DNA of 64,000 nucleotides from Crocinitomicaceae bacterium (GCA_016719925.1 JADJYC010000002.1:310001-374000); one strand, 5' to 3'; counted from the first letter of the stretch, positions 27,904-38,447 are shown. Numbers and translations: made by a program. The notes: a model not told the origin generated them from the sequence alone.

Positions 27904-29046
27904 CTAAGAAATTAATTCACCAGCCCAAAGCTTTTGAAGAAAATTCTTCCAGGGTAGAATTAGAATTTTTCCAACCTTTCGTGCCAAAGGTTCATTGCAC
28001 ACTAAAATAGCATGTTTGACTTTATATTCTTCAGAAAAACTTATTAATCCTTTCAAATGGCGCTCATTTACTTTAGATCCTGATTTTATTTCAATAGCCA
28101 CTTCATTATTTCCTAAAACAAAATCAATTTCAATTTGTGATGCCGTTCGCCAATAACTGATTGGGTAGTCTAATCCGGAATAATGACTATGTGCGTAAAT
28201 TTCAAGATAGATGAAATGCTCGAAGGCATGACCAAATATTTCACCGCCGAAATCAATCTTTCCCCTTCTTAGTAAATGGTTGACTATTCCCATGTCAAAA
28301 AAATAAAATTTGGGGGCAATAATTACTCTGCGCTTAGGTTTCTTTTGATATGCCGGAACAAAACGTCCTATTAAAGTATCTTGTAAAATCTGAAAGTATT
28401 CTTTGATTGTGGGGGCCGATACACCGCAGTCAGCTGCAATGTTCGCGTAATTTACCATTTCACCGTTGCTAAATGCTGCCGCTTCTAAAAACTGCGTAAA
28501 TACATTTACATTTCTGATTTTTGCCTCATTGACAATTTCATCTCGTAAATAATTTCCAACATAAGCTGACAACATTTTTTTTGGATTTTCTGCTAAATAA
28601 TGCCTGGGTAAAAGTCCATTGTTGATGGCCCTGATCAAATTAAAATCAGGTATTTCCTGACTGGTAAGCGGCAACAATTCATAACGCAAAGCCCGGCCAC
28701 CAAGCAGGTTAGTTCCGGATCGTACAATTTTTCTTGCACTTGAACCACTCATGATAAATTGTGTTCCCTGATTGGTCATTAACCAGTGAATTTCATTTAA
28801 TAATTCTGGAATTCGCTGAATTTCATCAATTACAACTCTTCTTATTTTTTTATCGGCTAAAACGATTTCCCTGATTAATGTTGGATTTCGCTGCAGGCGC
28901 TCATAGGTATCAGCTAATAACAAATCAAACCACATTGCGCCAGGATATTGACGTTTCAATAAAGTGCTTTTACCCGTTTGTCGGGCTCCCCATAAAAAGA
29001 AACTCTCCTTACCTGCATCTTCAAATAATTGCTTTCTTGCAAACAT
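27904..29046 (-). CDS. AAA-family ATPase with DUF4143 domain
   Basis: 380 residues. Walker A in FFLWGARQTGKSTLLKR (residues about 16-32), Walker B RRVVIDEIQRIPELL, then a sensor-like IMSGSSARKI and the arginine-containing GGRALRYELLPLTSQEI. A winged-helix-like region follows (NYANIAADCGVSAPTIKEYFQIL), and a C-terminal DUF4143/PD-(D/E)XK-like part has YWRTASQIEIDFVLGNNEVAIEIKSG. The D..L...E.A.EIK arrangement resembles a nuclease core, although activity is unproven. These genes are common accessory genes scattered among bacteria and archaea, and often move horizontally. It is the first gene of the block bounded by the 15-bp direct repeat. Confidence 0.88.
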   Translation of the reverse strand: MFARKQLFEDAGKESFFLWGARQTGKSTLLKRQYPGAMWFDLLLADTYERLQRNPTLIREIVLADKKIRRVVIDEIQRIPELLNEIHWLMTNQGTQFIMSGSSARKIVRSGTNLLGGRALRYELLPLTSQEIPDFNLIRAINNGLLPRHYLAENPKKMLSAYVGNYLRDEIVNEAKIRNVNVFTQFLEAAAFSNGEMVNYANIAADCGVSAPTIKEYFQILQDTLIGRFVPAYQKKPKRRVIIAPKFYFFDMGIVNHLLRRGKIDFGGEIFGHAFEHFIYLEIYAHSHYSGLDYPISYWRTASQIEIDFVLGNNEVAIEIKSGSKVNERHLKGLISFSEEYKVKHAILVCNEPLARKVGKILILPWKNFLQKLWAGELIS

Positions 29047-29198
29047 AATCAGCCGTTCTCAAATTTTACATTTACATGATATAGTAAACTTATACTTTAT
29101 TTTATCATGATATACAAAAGTAATCATTTCTAGAAATTGGCAAGTTTTTTTTAAATAAGGAAAATTCATTTTTTTTCAATGTGACTGACCCAGATTCA

Positions 29199-29561
29199 TT
29201 AAGAAACTGGCAAGGCCAAAATATATTCTCTGTAAAAACCTGGATTAGGTAAGCTTTTAGTTGAGTCAACCGACATACTTGAAAGAGAAGCATAAGCCAA
29301 ACCAAAGCTCAATTCAGTTGCTTCACTTGAATCATTTGCAACTCCTTGAAAAGGTTCGAAAGTAATGAAAGGAATTCCACGATCATATAAAATACCAGAA
29401 GGAACTTGTGATAAATCCACATGCTCATACATTTCGATCATTCTTTGCCGATATTCTTGGTGCACAGAATCCGCAGGATGCACGATCGAATCAGTAGTCC
29501 ATTGTGAATAAGACGAACTATAAAAAAGTAATAAAAACAATAACGTAATTGTGTTTTTCAT
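29199..29561 (-). CDS. Small secreted protein of unknown function
   Basis: 120 residues from ATG 29561 (MKNTITLLFLLLFYSSSYSQ, a clear signal peptide); a longer in-frame extension to 29636 lacks such a start signal and overlaps the upstream gene. The mature part has HPADSVHQEYRQRMIEMYEHVDLSQVPSGILYDRGIPFITFEPFQG. This MYEHVDLSQVPSGIL stretch resembles the start of Bacteroidota T9SS-associated proteins of unknown role, which are normally much longer; the frame stops soon afterwards, so this may be a truncated remnant. Between 29047 and 29198 nothing is seen. Confidence 0.5.
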   Translation of the reverse strand: MKNTITLLFLLLFYSSSYSQWTTDSIVHPADSVHQEYRQRMIEMYEHVDLSQVPSGILYDRGIPFITFEPFQGVANDSSEATELSFGLAYASLSSMSVDSTKSLPNPGFYREYILALPVS

Positions 29562-29581
29562 AGCGTTAAATAAGAGTAAAA

Positions 29582-30133
29582 TTAATATCCAAAATCGAAT
29601 CGACCTTGCGTTATAACGATTGATTCTTTTGTACAAGCTGGATTTATGAGTGTCATGAAAAATGTGCCTGAAATAATATTTTTTTCAGTGTCTAAGTATT
29701 TAATCTCTACTGTGCCCTTGTTGTTCAAATCATGAAAGTATTCACAGTTTTGTCCTGAATAGTCCATATAGCCATTATACTGGTCTGTATTGACATCCAT
29801 TATATAAACACCTATACCAGCGGTGGGAAACGCCTTGAAACTTATTTTATCTAAATTTTCATCAGCATCTTCTCTAGTACCTTGTATCTGGAAAAAATTT
29901 TCGCTTTCATCAAATTGTCCGCTAACGGGGACAGCACCACCAATTGTAAATTTAACCTCAGCCACAAACGGCACGCCATCAATCAAACAACCAAAAGTAT
30001 TTTTGCCTTCATGAGTTTGGCAAGGTAAACCGGGGTGGTCACAGATTTCATCTTTTTTGCAACTATTGAAGGGCAAAGTGCAGAGGACAAAGGACAGAGG
30101 GAGGATGAGTTTTTTTGTGATTGAACTTTGCAC
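29582..30133 (-). CDS. Putative lipoprotein (DUF6252-like)
   Basis: 183 residues. The signal peptide ends LPFNSCKKDE, a lipobox with Cys25. The mature start TFGCLIDGVPFVAEV followed by a beta-rich body (FFQIQGTREDADENLDKISFKAF, GTVEIKYLDTEKNIISGTFFMTLINP) matches the style of DUF6252 lipoproteins of Bacteroidota, whose function is unknown. The family call is from pattern memory. The small secreted protein lies 20 nt downstream, so the two may be co-transcribed. The gap 30134-30359 contains the second 15-bp repeat copy. Confidence 0.6.
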   Translation of the reverse strand: MQSSITKKLILPLSFVLCTLPFNSCKKDEICDHPGLPCQTHEGKNTFGCLIDGVPFVAEVKFTIGGAVPVSGQFDESENFFQIQGTREDADENLDKISFKAFPTAGIGVYIMDVNTDQYNGYMDYSGQNCEYFHDLNNKGTVEIKYLDTEKNIISGTFFMTLINPACTKESIVITQGRFDFGY

Positions 30134-30359
30134 AAAGTAGTTTTTGTTAAATGAAAGATATTGAAAATTCTTGAATAAATCTTAACTGCAGAATTCTGAC
30201 AGAAACCGAATTACAATTGGTGTTATGCTCAACAGTGAATTGCATCTGCGTTTTAAGCGCACTGACATACTTACGCTAATCAAAAAGGTGAAGTTTGAGT
30301 GAACATTATTCTTGACTCAAAATTTTCTTAAGTTTACATAAGCCTCCAAAACCAAGTTT

Positions 30360-33300
30360 ATGTACAAACTGCTTTTAGTTTTTGCACTTCCCATTTTCAT
30401 TTCCTGTTCAGGTAAAAATGAAGACGCTGAAAGTTCAGATTCAACCAAACACGCTATTTCCTTTACGACACTTTCACCCGCAGAAAGCGGAATTGATTTC
30501 ACAAATAAAATTACTGAATACGATTCCTTCAACCTCTTTAATTACGAATACATCTATAACGGCGGCGGTGTTGCAGCTGGTGATATTAATAATGATGGTT
30601 TGACAGATTTATACTTCACCGGCAATCAGGTTTCAGATAAACTTTACCTCAACAAAGGCAATTTAAAATTTGAAGATATCACACAAACGGCCATTGGAGC
30701 AAAAGCAAATGAAGGCTGGCGAACGGGTGTTGTAATGGCAGATGTTAATAATGATAATTTGATGGACATCTACGTATCACGCTCTGGTTTACCATCTGAT
30801 CCAAATCAACTGGCCAATCTCCTTTACATTAACAACGGCAATCTCACTTTTACTGAACGCGGGGCAGAATTTGGAGTCAATATAAAAAAGAATACTACCC
30901 AATCAGCCTTTTTTGATTATGACAATGATGGTGATTTAGATCTCTATGTCATGAATCATCTTTACAATAAATTTAATATTGACGGATCATCAAGCGGATC
31001 CGCTTCAATGAATGAAGTGCAGGCTGGTTATGAAAATTTCTCCGATGTGCTTTTAAGAAATGACAACGGAAAATTTACGGATGTATCCAAAGAAGCCGGT
31101 ATCTGGAATTACGCATTTGGTTTAGGTTTGGCTATTGCAGATATTGACAATGATTTTGATGAAGACATTTATGTTTCCAACGATTATTCCATGCCAGATT
31201 TTTTGTACATCAATCAGGGTGACGGAACATTTAAAAATGAAATATGGCAGCGCACCGGACACATTTCAATTTCTCCATGGGAAATGATATTGCAGATTTT
31301 AATAATGATGCCTTGCCGGATATTATGACCTTGGATATGGTGAGTGAAGATCACGCACGTTCCAAAAGAAATATGGGCGGAATGAATATTGAAAAATTCT
31401 GGCAATCAGTTAATAACGGTTTACATTATCAATACATGTTTAACGCACTTCAGCTCAATAACGGAAACGGTACATTTTCAGAAATCGGTCAGCTCGCCGG
31501 TGTATCGAAAACTGACTGGAGCTGGGCACCGATTTTTGCTGATTTTGACAATGACGGTTTTCAGGATTTGTTTATCACCAACGGGTACAAACGTGATGCG
31601 CGTGATATAGATGCAACAGCAAAAATCAAAGAGAATCAACTGCAGAAAACTGATTTTAATGCAGCGCTTGAATTATTACCTGCAACTAAAATTGAAAATT
31701 ACATGTTCCGCAACACGGGTGATTTAAAATTTGAAAAGGTAACCGAACAATGGAAAATGAATCAGCCGGTAAATTCAAACGGCGTTGTTTATGCTGATCT
31801 GGATAATGATGGTGATCTGGATCTTGCAGTAAATAACATGGACGAAGTTTCATTTGTTATGCGCAATGATTTGCAATCTCCCAATCATTATCTGCGTGTA
31901 AAAATATCCGGAGATGAAAATAACAAACTGGGTATTGGAGTAAAAGTCAAAATCAAAACCGGAGATCAGGTTCAATATCGTGAATTTCAAACAGAACGTG
32001 GATATCAGTCAAGCGTAGAGCCTGTTGTGCATTTTGGTCTTGGAGCAAATTCTGCGGTTGATCAAATTGAAGTTATCTGGCCCAATGGAAAAAAAAGTGA
32101 TTCTGGATGATGTGAAAGCAAATCAGGTTCTGACAGTATATTATAAAGATGCAATGATGAATCCGCAGGTGACTGAAGTCGAAAAAAAGTATTTTGAATT
32201 CGAACCGGTCATCAATCATCTGCACAAAGAAATTTCCAAAAATGATTTTGAAAGAGAAATTCTTTTGCCGCATAAAATGAGTCAGCTCGGTCCGTTTATG
32301 TCAGCCGGTGATGTCAACGGAGACAATCTGGAAGACCTTTACATTTCTGGTCCGGCAGGAGGAACAGGTTCACTATATCTTCAAAATACAGATGGAACAT
32401 TTGCTGAAAAAACCGGGCCTTGGAAAAAAGAAATTATACGTGAGGAATTAGGTTCAGTTTTATTTGATGCAGATACAGATGGTGATCTGGATTTATATGT
32501 TGTTAGCGGTTCCAATGAATTTATGCTGTTGTCTCCACCCGTGCAGGATCAACTTTACATCAATGACGGAAAAGGAAATTTCACCAATGAAAGTTCAACG
32601 CGTTTGCCATTTATGGATTGCAGTGGAATGAGGGTTACATCAGCTGATTACGACAGTGATGGTGATCAGGATTTATTTGTTGGCGGAAGACAAACACCGG
32701 GACAATATCCAATGAGTCCGCGTAGTTTTTTACTCAGAAATGAAAAAGGAATTTTTACAGATGCAACCATTGAATCACCTGAACTGGTGAATGCCGGAAT
32801 GATTACAGAACCCATTTTTGATGACTATGATAATGACGGTGATCTTGATTTAATTTGTGTGGGAGAATGGATGCCGGTTTCATTTTTTGAAAACACCAAC
32901 GGACATTATGTGAATGCCACTTCCAAAATGGGAATGTCAAAAACAAACGGCTGGTGGATGTCTATTTCCGCTGGTGATTTTAATGGAGATGGCAAGAACG
33001 ATTACGTTGTTGGAAATGTTGGAGAGAACAATAAATTTCATCCGTCTGAAAAATATCCGCTTGAAATTTATCTCAATGATTTTGACAAAAACAGCATGCC
33101 GGATATTGTGCTTGGAAAGTATCAGGACGGAAGATGTTTTCCCGTAAGAGGCAGACAATGTTCCAGTGAACAAATGCCGTTTATCAAAGATAAATTTCCA
33201 ACCTACAATGATTTTGCGCTGGCAGATCTAAAAACAATTTACGGTGAAGAAAACCTGAAAGCGTCTATGCATTTTTCAGCGTATGAATTCAGATCATCTA

Positions 33301-33637
33301 TCTTATTAAGCAAAGGTGCGGGTTATGAAATCAGACCTCTTCCGGTGTTTGCGCAATTAGGTCCATTGAATAAAACATTGATTCATGATTTTGATAAAGA
33401 CGGACATTTAGATATTCTGGGTGTGGGAAATAATTTTTCTGCAGAGGTAGAAACAATTCGCTATGATGGTGGCAGAGGAGTTCTTTTGCTGGGTGACGGG
33501 AATGGAAACTTCAGACAATTGTCTCCCGCAGAATCAGGATTTTTGTGAACACGGATGCAAAAGATATGGTGATGATCAAAGATCTGGTTTTGATCAGCTC
33601 TAATAATGCGCCGGTATTCAGCTACCGCATCAATTAG
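30360..33637 (+). CDS. VCBS/FG-GAP repeat lipoprotein with ASPIC/UnbV domain (CRTAC1 family), three single-base frameshifts
   Basis: Lipoprotein signal MYKLLLVFALPIFISCSGK, then many FG-GAP/VCBS calcium-binding repeats (DINNDGLTDLYFTGN, DYDNDGDLDLYVMN, DFDNDGFQDLFITNG, DTDGDLDLYVVSG and others) forming beta-propellers. An ASPIC/UnbV segment (YQSSVEPVVHFGLGANSAVDQ, then EVIWPNGKK) lies mid-protein, and a second propeller follows. The frame is broken near 31268 (a base missing; HISNFSMGNDI expected), in the A8 run 32089-32096 (one extra) and in the T5 run 33540-33544 (one missing). Correcting all three gives 1092 residues ending NNAPVFSYRIN at 33637. Typically encoded near SusCD-type or adhesin genes; the ligand is unknown. 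Confidence 0.9.
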
Positions 33638-33958
33638 ACACTGGCTGTTTTTCAAAAATTCTTGCTTTACAAATCTTGCTTTACTGGCAAAGAGTTGTTA
33701 AATTATTTAATTCATTCTTGGATTCCTGACTTGTCGTTTATTAAACGCTTAGAATAATAACAATGCGCGCATAGTATTGGCTTCAATTCTATCAAAAATC
33801 TTTTGAAACTGTTATTCTACAACTATTAGCGCAAATTCTCCTTTGGCTGTATTAGATGTTTAAACATATATCATCTATTTTGCTGATTTTGTTTTGTTTA
33901 CGACCATTGTTCTTGGAATCGAAAAACCACTTGGCTTAATGTCTTATTAACAATATGG
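33638..33958. other. Intergenic region without a recognisable gene
   Basis: AT-rich spacer between the CRTAC1-type gene and the T9SS type A gene. No ORF of note, hairpin with T-tract, tRNA or repeat was seen. Confidence 0.6.
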
Positions 33959-33988
33959 TTGTTTAATATTAATTCAACCGTAGCTTTG
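33959..33988 (+). promoter_or_regulatory. Promoter of the 1130-aa T9SS type A gene
   Basis: TTG at 33959-33961, a 19-nt spacer, and TAGCTTTG at 33981-33988, an exact TAnnTTTG match; the ATG lies 37 nt further on. Confidence 0.6.
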
Positions 33989-34025
33989 CAAAAAAATCAA
34001 TAAACAACTGCTAAGAAAATTAATT

Positions 34026-37000
34026 ATGAAAAAATCATTACTAATTCTATTTGGCATTGTTGGTATTTCTGGAATTTCCAAAGCGACCACATGTGGAAGC
34101 GAAACACTTATTCCAGCAGCACCAACAATGCCCTACACCCAGGCACTGACTTGTGGCGGCACAAATGACATTAATTCCGGTAACGTTTCTGTCTGTGGAT
34201 CGACTTCTTATGTCGGTGGACAAGAGGCCCTATATGCCTGGACGCCCTCATTAGATTATTCAGGCGTGACTATACAATACACTGGTCAAACATGGACAGG
34301 GATTTTTATTTGGGCAGGATGTCCGACAACAGGCGGAACGTGCATTGCGAATATTACTAGCGGCGCTTCGAGTAAAACCTTAGTAATTCCTGGAACCCTA
34401 ACAGCTGGTGTAACATATTTCATCATGTTTGATACTTATCCAACACCAAACAGTCCTTGTCCCGGATCATTTACGTTAAATGGAACACCGGTTATACCAG
34501 CTCCACCAACTCCAACACAAGCTGGAGGAACGCCAGATTGCTTAACAGGCACTACGATTGATGTTGCGGGTACAGCTCCAACTGACATGATTTGGTATTG
34601 GCAATCATCAGCTTCTGGTACAGATTTATCTGACCCATACGCTGGTCCATTTACAATTTTTGCAAATGGAACTTATTATATCCGCACACAACATACGCCA
34701 AGTGGACTCTGGTCAACAGCTTCTTCAATAACCGTAACAAATTTTCCAGTTGCAACAACCCCACCTGCACCTACAGCTGATTTAAATCCTTCATGTGTTA
34801 CAACGGGAACTATTTTAACTGCAGATCCAGCTCCAATGGGCACAGAATATTACTGGCAGGAAACAAATTCATCCGGTACATCAAATCTTTTACCAGCAAC
34901 TGCAACTTATGCCGTTTCAACTTCAGGAACTTATTACCTAGCAGCATATGAAACAGGTACAGGATGTTGGTCAACTACCAGTTCTATTGTTGTCACTGTT
35001 GATACTTATATTCCTGCTGAACCAACGGCGACGCCAAATGCATATTATCTGTGTTCAGGTGATTTAACTGAAATGATAACTGCAACAGCTCCATCGAGCG
35101 GAAGTGTTTCTTATATTATTGGTAGTAATTTAATTAGTACCGGAGATGCTCCGACAACAGTTCCTTTCCTAGTTAATGCATTACCAGCGGGCGCTACAAT
35201 TACCTCTGCTATTTTATTGATTAATTCTGCTGAAGCACTGGGTGCTTCTTACAGAAGTGAAATCAGAATTGCGCTAAGCAGCGACTATACACTTGCACAA
35301 ACACAAATCTCTGCTTTAAGCAGTTCAGGATTAATCACTCCTGATCCAACAATTAATTTGGTTGGTTTTCCGGTGAATGGCGGATCTATGAATCTTGTCA
35401 TTACCGATACTTATAATGATGGAGGTAATGACGCTCAAATTGGTCAGGTTTCATTGATCATTAATTACAATTTACCTGCTGCAACCATTGAGTGGTTTGA
35501 TGCTTCAACTGCAGGCACAAATGTCGGATCAGGATCTCCGTTTGAATCAATTGGTACAACCGTATTGGGAAGCCCGGCTCTTGCCGGAACCTATTCATTT
35601 TTCGCTGAGTCTGCGTCTGGTGCGTGCGTAAGTGCTAACAGAACAGAAGTGACAATATACGTTTCAGATGTAGTTGTTGAATTGTTGCCTGTAGATCTTA
35701 CCTGTAATAATGGAAATGACGGTTCGTTCACATTGGGAACTGTTACATGCGGTGCATCTCCATTTACGTATTCAGTTGACGGTGGTTCATTCGGACCAAT
35801 TCCTACAAATCTTACCCTGGGTGATCACAACGTGATTGTTCAAGATGCAGGTTCACAAACCAGCGGAACATATGTTGTAACCATTGGCAACGCACCAGCT
35901 CCAACAGCACTTTCTGTAACCGGATTTACTAATGATAATATTGATATTACATGGACAGCTGGCGGTACAGAATCAGAGTGGCATATTGAATGGGGTGCTC
36001 CCGGATTTACGCCTGGAACAGGAACAGAAATTGGTTCAGCAAATGCTAATTCCAATTCATACACCATCTCTGGTCTTTCAGGATATACAACTTACGATAT
36101 TTATGTTGCCGCTGATTGCGGATCAGGTACAACAGCTGGTGACTGGGTGTTAGTAACAGAAACAACCATGTGTGATCCTTTTGATGCACAGGCATTCTGT
36201 GAAAATTTTGATTCTGGCTCACCTACACAACCATGCTGGACTGTTGACAACGCTAACGCTGATGCTGACTCATGGAATATGGACTATACTTCAAACACTT
36301 ACTCAGGTGATCAAACAGCATCTATTTATACCGACTATAACGCCGGGGCAAATGATGACTGGTTAATTACACCGCAATTAATTCTCACAAACAATGAAAT
36401 TTTCAGTTTCTATTACAGAGTTCAAAGTAGTGGTGAACCAAATGACATGGAAGTCTTATTGTCAACTACCGGAACTGATCCGGCTGACTTTACTACAACT
36501 CTGATTCCTTTGGCTACTTATTCCAATACTACTTATAGTTTAATGACTCTGGATCTGAGCGCATATTCAGGTGAAGTATTTATTGCTTTCCACATTCCTG
36601 CCGGAGGTTCTGATGGCTGGTATATGTATGTTGATCAGGTATGCATTGATATCTGTATTCCGGATGCCGGAACAGATGGTTCAACAGATGTTTGCCGTCT
36701 GGATAATACACTTGATCTGAACACTGTCATTGTGCAAGGTGAGACAAACGGAGTATGGGAGTTTTTACCAAATCCTGGAGTTGTTTCTGGATCTGATTTG
36801 AATCTTTCTTTGTTGCCTGACGGTACTTATGAAGTTGAATATATTGTGACCACTGCTTGTACAACAGATACAACAGGTGCAACAGTAACTGTTCACTCTG
36901 CATCAGCTGCAGGTACAGGTTCAACGATTTCTGACATCTGCTCAAACCACACTGCAATCAACCTAATGGAGGGTATCAGCGGAACAATTGATTTAGGTGG

Positions 37001-37418
37001 AACATGGACTAATAATTCAGGAGAAGGAACATTGACAGGAAGTGTTTGGAATCCTGCTTTAACTACCATGCCTGGTTCATACACATTTGATTATGTTGTA
37101 AATAACGGATTCTGCCCTAATGATACTTCAACTGTTACCGTTGACGTAATTGATTGTACTGGAATTGACGAAAATGAAAATTCTTTCATTTCTGTATATC
37201 CTAATCCGGTTGTGAATGAATTGACAATTCAAAATCTTTCAGTTGATTCAGGAGTAATTGATGTTTTAGACATACAGGGAAAAGTTGTAAAATCTATTCA
37301 GATGAATGGTGTTTACGGAAACTATATTCTTAACATGAATGAACTTCAAAGAGGAATGTATGTGATCAGAACTACAACTGAAAATTCTTTCAAAGAAGCT
37401 CGTGTAGTAAAACTCTAA
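34026..37418 (+). CDS. Multidomain T9SS type A surface/secreted protein
   Basis: 1130 residues; signal peptide (MKKSLLILFGIVGISGISKA). N-terminal Cys-containing domain (TCGSETLIPAAPTMPYTQAL... to about 155), followed by Ig-like SAT/CSTTSS repeats (PAPTADLNPSCVTTGTILTA and related, to about 340). Then a SprB-like repeat (LTCNNGNDGSFTLGTV), an Fn3 domain (APTALSVTGFTNDNIDITWT...YTISGLSGYTTYDIYVAADC), and a MAM/choice-of-anchor-J-type jelly roll (FCENFDSGSPTQPCWTVDNA...DDWLITPQLIL). The type A sorting domain comes last (ISVYPNPVVNELTIQNLS, GKVVKSIQ, RGMYVIRTTTE). The sorting domain is removed on export and the protein attached to the surface or released. Substrate not deducible. Confidence 0.9.
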   Translation: MKKSLLILFGIVGISGISKATTCGSETLIPAAPTMPYTQALTCGGTNDINSGNVSVCGSTSYVGGQEALYAWTPSLDYSGVTIQYTGQTWTGIFIWAGCPTTGGTCIANITSGASSKTLVIPGTLTAGVTYFIMFDTYPTPNSPCPGSFTLNGTPVIPAPPTPTQAGGTPDCLTGTTIDVAGTAPTDMIWYWQSSASGTDLSDPYAGPFTIFANGTYYIRTQHTPSGLWSTASSITVTNFPVATTPPAPTADLNPSCVTTGTILTADPAPMGTEYYWQETNSSGTSNLLPATATYAVSTSGTYYLAAYETGTGCWSTTSSIVVTVDTYIPAEPTATPNAYYLCSGDLTEMITATAPSSGSVSYIIGSNLISTGDAPTTVPFLVNALPAGATITSAILLINSAEALGASYRSEIRIALSSDYTLAQTQISALSSSGLITPDPTINLVGFPVNGGSMNLVITDTYNDGGNDAQIGQVSLIINYNLPAATIEWFDASTAGTNVGSGSPFESIGTTVLGSPALAGTYSFFAESASGACVSANRTEVTIYVSDVVVELLPVDLTCNNGNDGSFTLGTVTCGASPFTYSVDGGSFGPIPTNLTLGDHNVIVQDAGSQTSGTYVVTIGNAPAPTALSVTGFTNDNIDITWTAGGTESEWHIEWGAPGFTPGTGTEIGSANANSNSYTISGLSGYTTYDIYVAADCGSGTTAGDWVLVTETTMCDPFDAQAFCENFDSGSPTQPCWTVDNANADADSWNMDYTSNTYSGDQTASIYTDYNAGANDDWLITPQLILTNNEIFSFYYRVQSSGEPNDMEVLLSTTGTDPADFTTTLIPLATYSNTTYSLMTLDLSAYSGEVFIAFHIPAGGSDGWYMYVDQVCIDICIPDAGTDGSTDVCRLDNTLDLNTVIVQGETNGVWEFLPNPGVVSGSDLNLSLLPDGTYEVEYIVTTACTTDTTGATVTVHSASAAGTGSTISDICSNHTAINLMEGISGTIDLGGTWTNNSGEGTLTGSVWNPALTTMPGSYTFDYVVNNGFCPNDTSTVTVDVIDCTGIDENENSFISVYPNPVVNELTIQNLSVDSGVIDVLDIQGKVVKSIQMNGVYGNYILNMNELQRGMYVIRTTTENSFKEARVVKL

Positions 37419-37436
37419 TCTGAAACTTGTGATAAG

Positions 37437-37475
37437 CGTCCCGGCAACCTGAAGGTTAGCCGGGACGTTTTTTTT
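37437..37475 (+). terminator. Strong intrinsic terminator after the T9SS type A gene
   Basis: CGTCCCGGC-AACC, loop, GGTTA-GCCGGGACG, followed by eight Ts. It lies 18 nt after the stop and only 25 nt before the next start codon. Confidence 0.85.
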
Positions 37476-37499
37476 ATACCTTTATCAAAAAATAATCTC

Positions 37500-38039
37500 A
37501 TGGCTGTCCGTGCTCCTTTCAACCTGAAAAAGTGGATTGATGAAAACAGAAATCTGCTCAAACCACCCGTGTCAAACAAAAATCTTTACACAGAATCCGG
37601 TGATTATATTGTCATGATTGTTGGCGGACCAAATGCGCGCAAAGATTATCACTTCAATGAAACAGAAGAATTGTTTTATCAGCTGGAAGGTGATGTTTCA
37701 GTAACCATTCAGAAAGATGATAAGGCAAGAAAAATTGATATTAAGGAGGGTGAAATGTTTTTGCTTCCTGCAAATACACCGCACAGTCCTTCACGTCCGG
37801 CAGGAACTGTTGGGTTGGTAGTAGAATGTGTAAGAAAAGGCACCAACTTCAGAGATGGTTTATTATGGTTTTGTGATAAGTGTAATAATAAATTACACGA
37901 AACTTATTTTGAACTTGAGAACGTAGAAAAAGATTTTCAACCAAGGTTCAGGGAGTTTTACAATTCTGTTGATCTGAGAACATGCAAAAAATGCGGTCAC
38001 GTCATGGAAGCAGATCCGCGTTTTACTGACGAGAAATAA
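37500..38039 (+). CDS. 3-hydroxyanthranilate 3,4-dioxygenase
   Basis: 179 residues, a cupin that opens 3-hydroxyanthranilate to 2-amino-3-carboxymuconate semialdehyde (kynurenine route of tryptophan degradation or NAD synthesis). The catalytic Fe ligands are H51 and E57 in DYHFNETEELFYQLEGD and H95 in PANTPHSPSRP, at the same positions as in the Cupriavidus metallidurans enzyme. A C-terminal rubredoxin-like site is intact: C125/C128 (CDKC) and C162/C165 (CKKC). No other kynurenine-pathway gene is in the window. It follows a terminator, so it has its own promoter (a near-match TACCTTTA at about 37478). Confidence 0.95.
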   Translation: MAVRAPFNLKKWIDENRNLLKPPVSNKNLYTESGDYIVMIVGGPNARKDYHFNETEELFYQLEGDVSVTIQKDDKARKIDIKEGEMFLLPANTPHSPSRPAGTVGLVVECVRKGTNFRDGLLWFCDKCNNKLHETYFELENVEKDFQPRFREFYNSVDLRTCKKCGHVMEADPRFTDEK

Positions 38040-38040
38040 T

Positions 38041-38439
38041 TTATTTCAAACAAGAATTCAGATAATTTTCAAGATCTGATTTCAACGGTGAATTTACATC
38101 AATAAAAAGACTTTTGTTTCCGATTGCCAATGTTCCGCAACCCATCAGCCGGTTATCAATGTGATTCTTTTTGTCTTTCACCATTGACTTAATCAGAGAT
38201 TCAATTTTTGAAAATTCTTCTGGAGTCAGTTTATCGGTTTTTGGTTCACCACCGTTGTATTCACCTGATGAACTTTCATTTGGAGTTACAGGATTAAAAT
38301 ATATACTATCTGATTTAATTAGATAATCATTGTTGTTGCCATCAATATACAGATATGATTTTTTTGCACCTTCAGACATGGAGATTGTGAACAGGGAAAA
38401 AGTCAAAACTGAAAACAGGAATAAAATTTTATTTCTCAT
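38041..38439 (-). CDS. Small secreted protein of unknown function
   Basis: 132 residues with a signal peptide (MRNKILFLFSVLTFSLFTISM). The mature part has YLYIDGNNNDYLIKSDSIYFNPV, then SGEYNGGEPKTDKLTPEEFSKIESLIKSMV and two cysteines (MGCGTLAIGN and NSCLK). I do not recognise the family. The start codon lies 8 nt after the stop of the 1286-aa T9SS protein, so it is probably the second gene of that transcript and could assist it; its stop abuts the convergent 3-hydroxyanthranilate dioxygenase gene. Confidence 0.6.
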   Translation of the reverse strand: MRNKILFLFSVLTFSLFTISMSEGAKKSYLYIDGNNNDYLIKSDSIYFNPVTPNESSSGEYNGGEPKTDKLTPEEFSKIESLIKSMVKDKKNHIDNRLMGCGTLAIGNKSLFIDVNSPLKSDLENYLNSCLK

Positions 38440-38447
38440 AAAGTAAT

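Larger units (their letters stand above)
27854..30300. repeat. 15-bp direct repeat flanking the AAA/DUF4143 block
   Basis: AGGTGAAGTTTGAGT occurs at 27854-27868 (the last codons of ftsE) and again at 30286-30300, 60 nt before the CRTAC1-type gene. The 2.4 kb between them contains three reverse-strand genes. This could mark insertion of a segment at the ftsE 3' end or a local duplication; no integrase or transposase is present. The coordinates span both copies and the enclosed block. Confidence 0.5.

Noticed and set aside
32089..32096. Programmed frameshifting in the A8 run of the CRTAC1-type gene (and similar runs elsewhere)
   Set aside because: No conserved stimulatory structure was seen, and the same kind of indel also occurs in six unrelated genes in both directions, favouring sequencing error.
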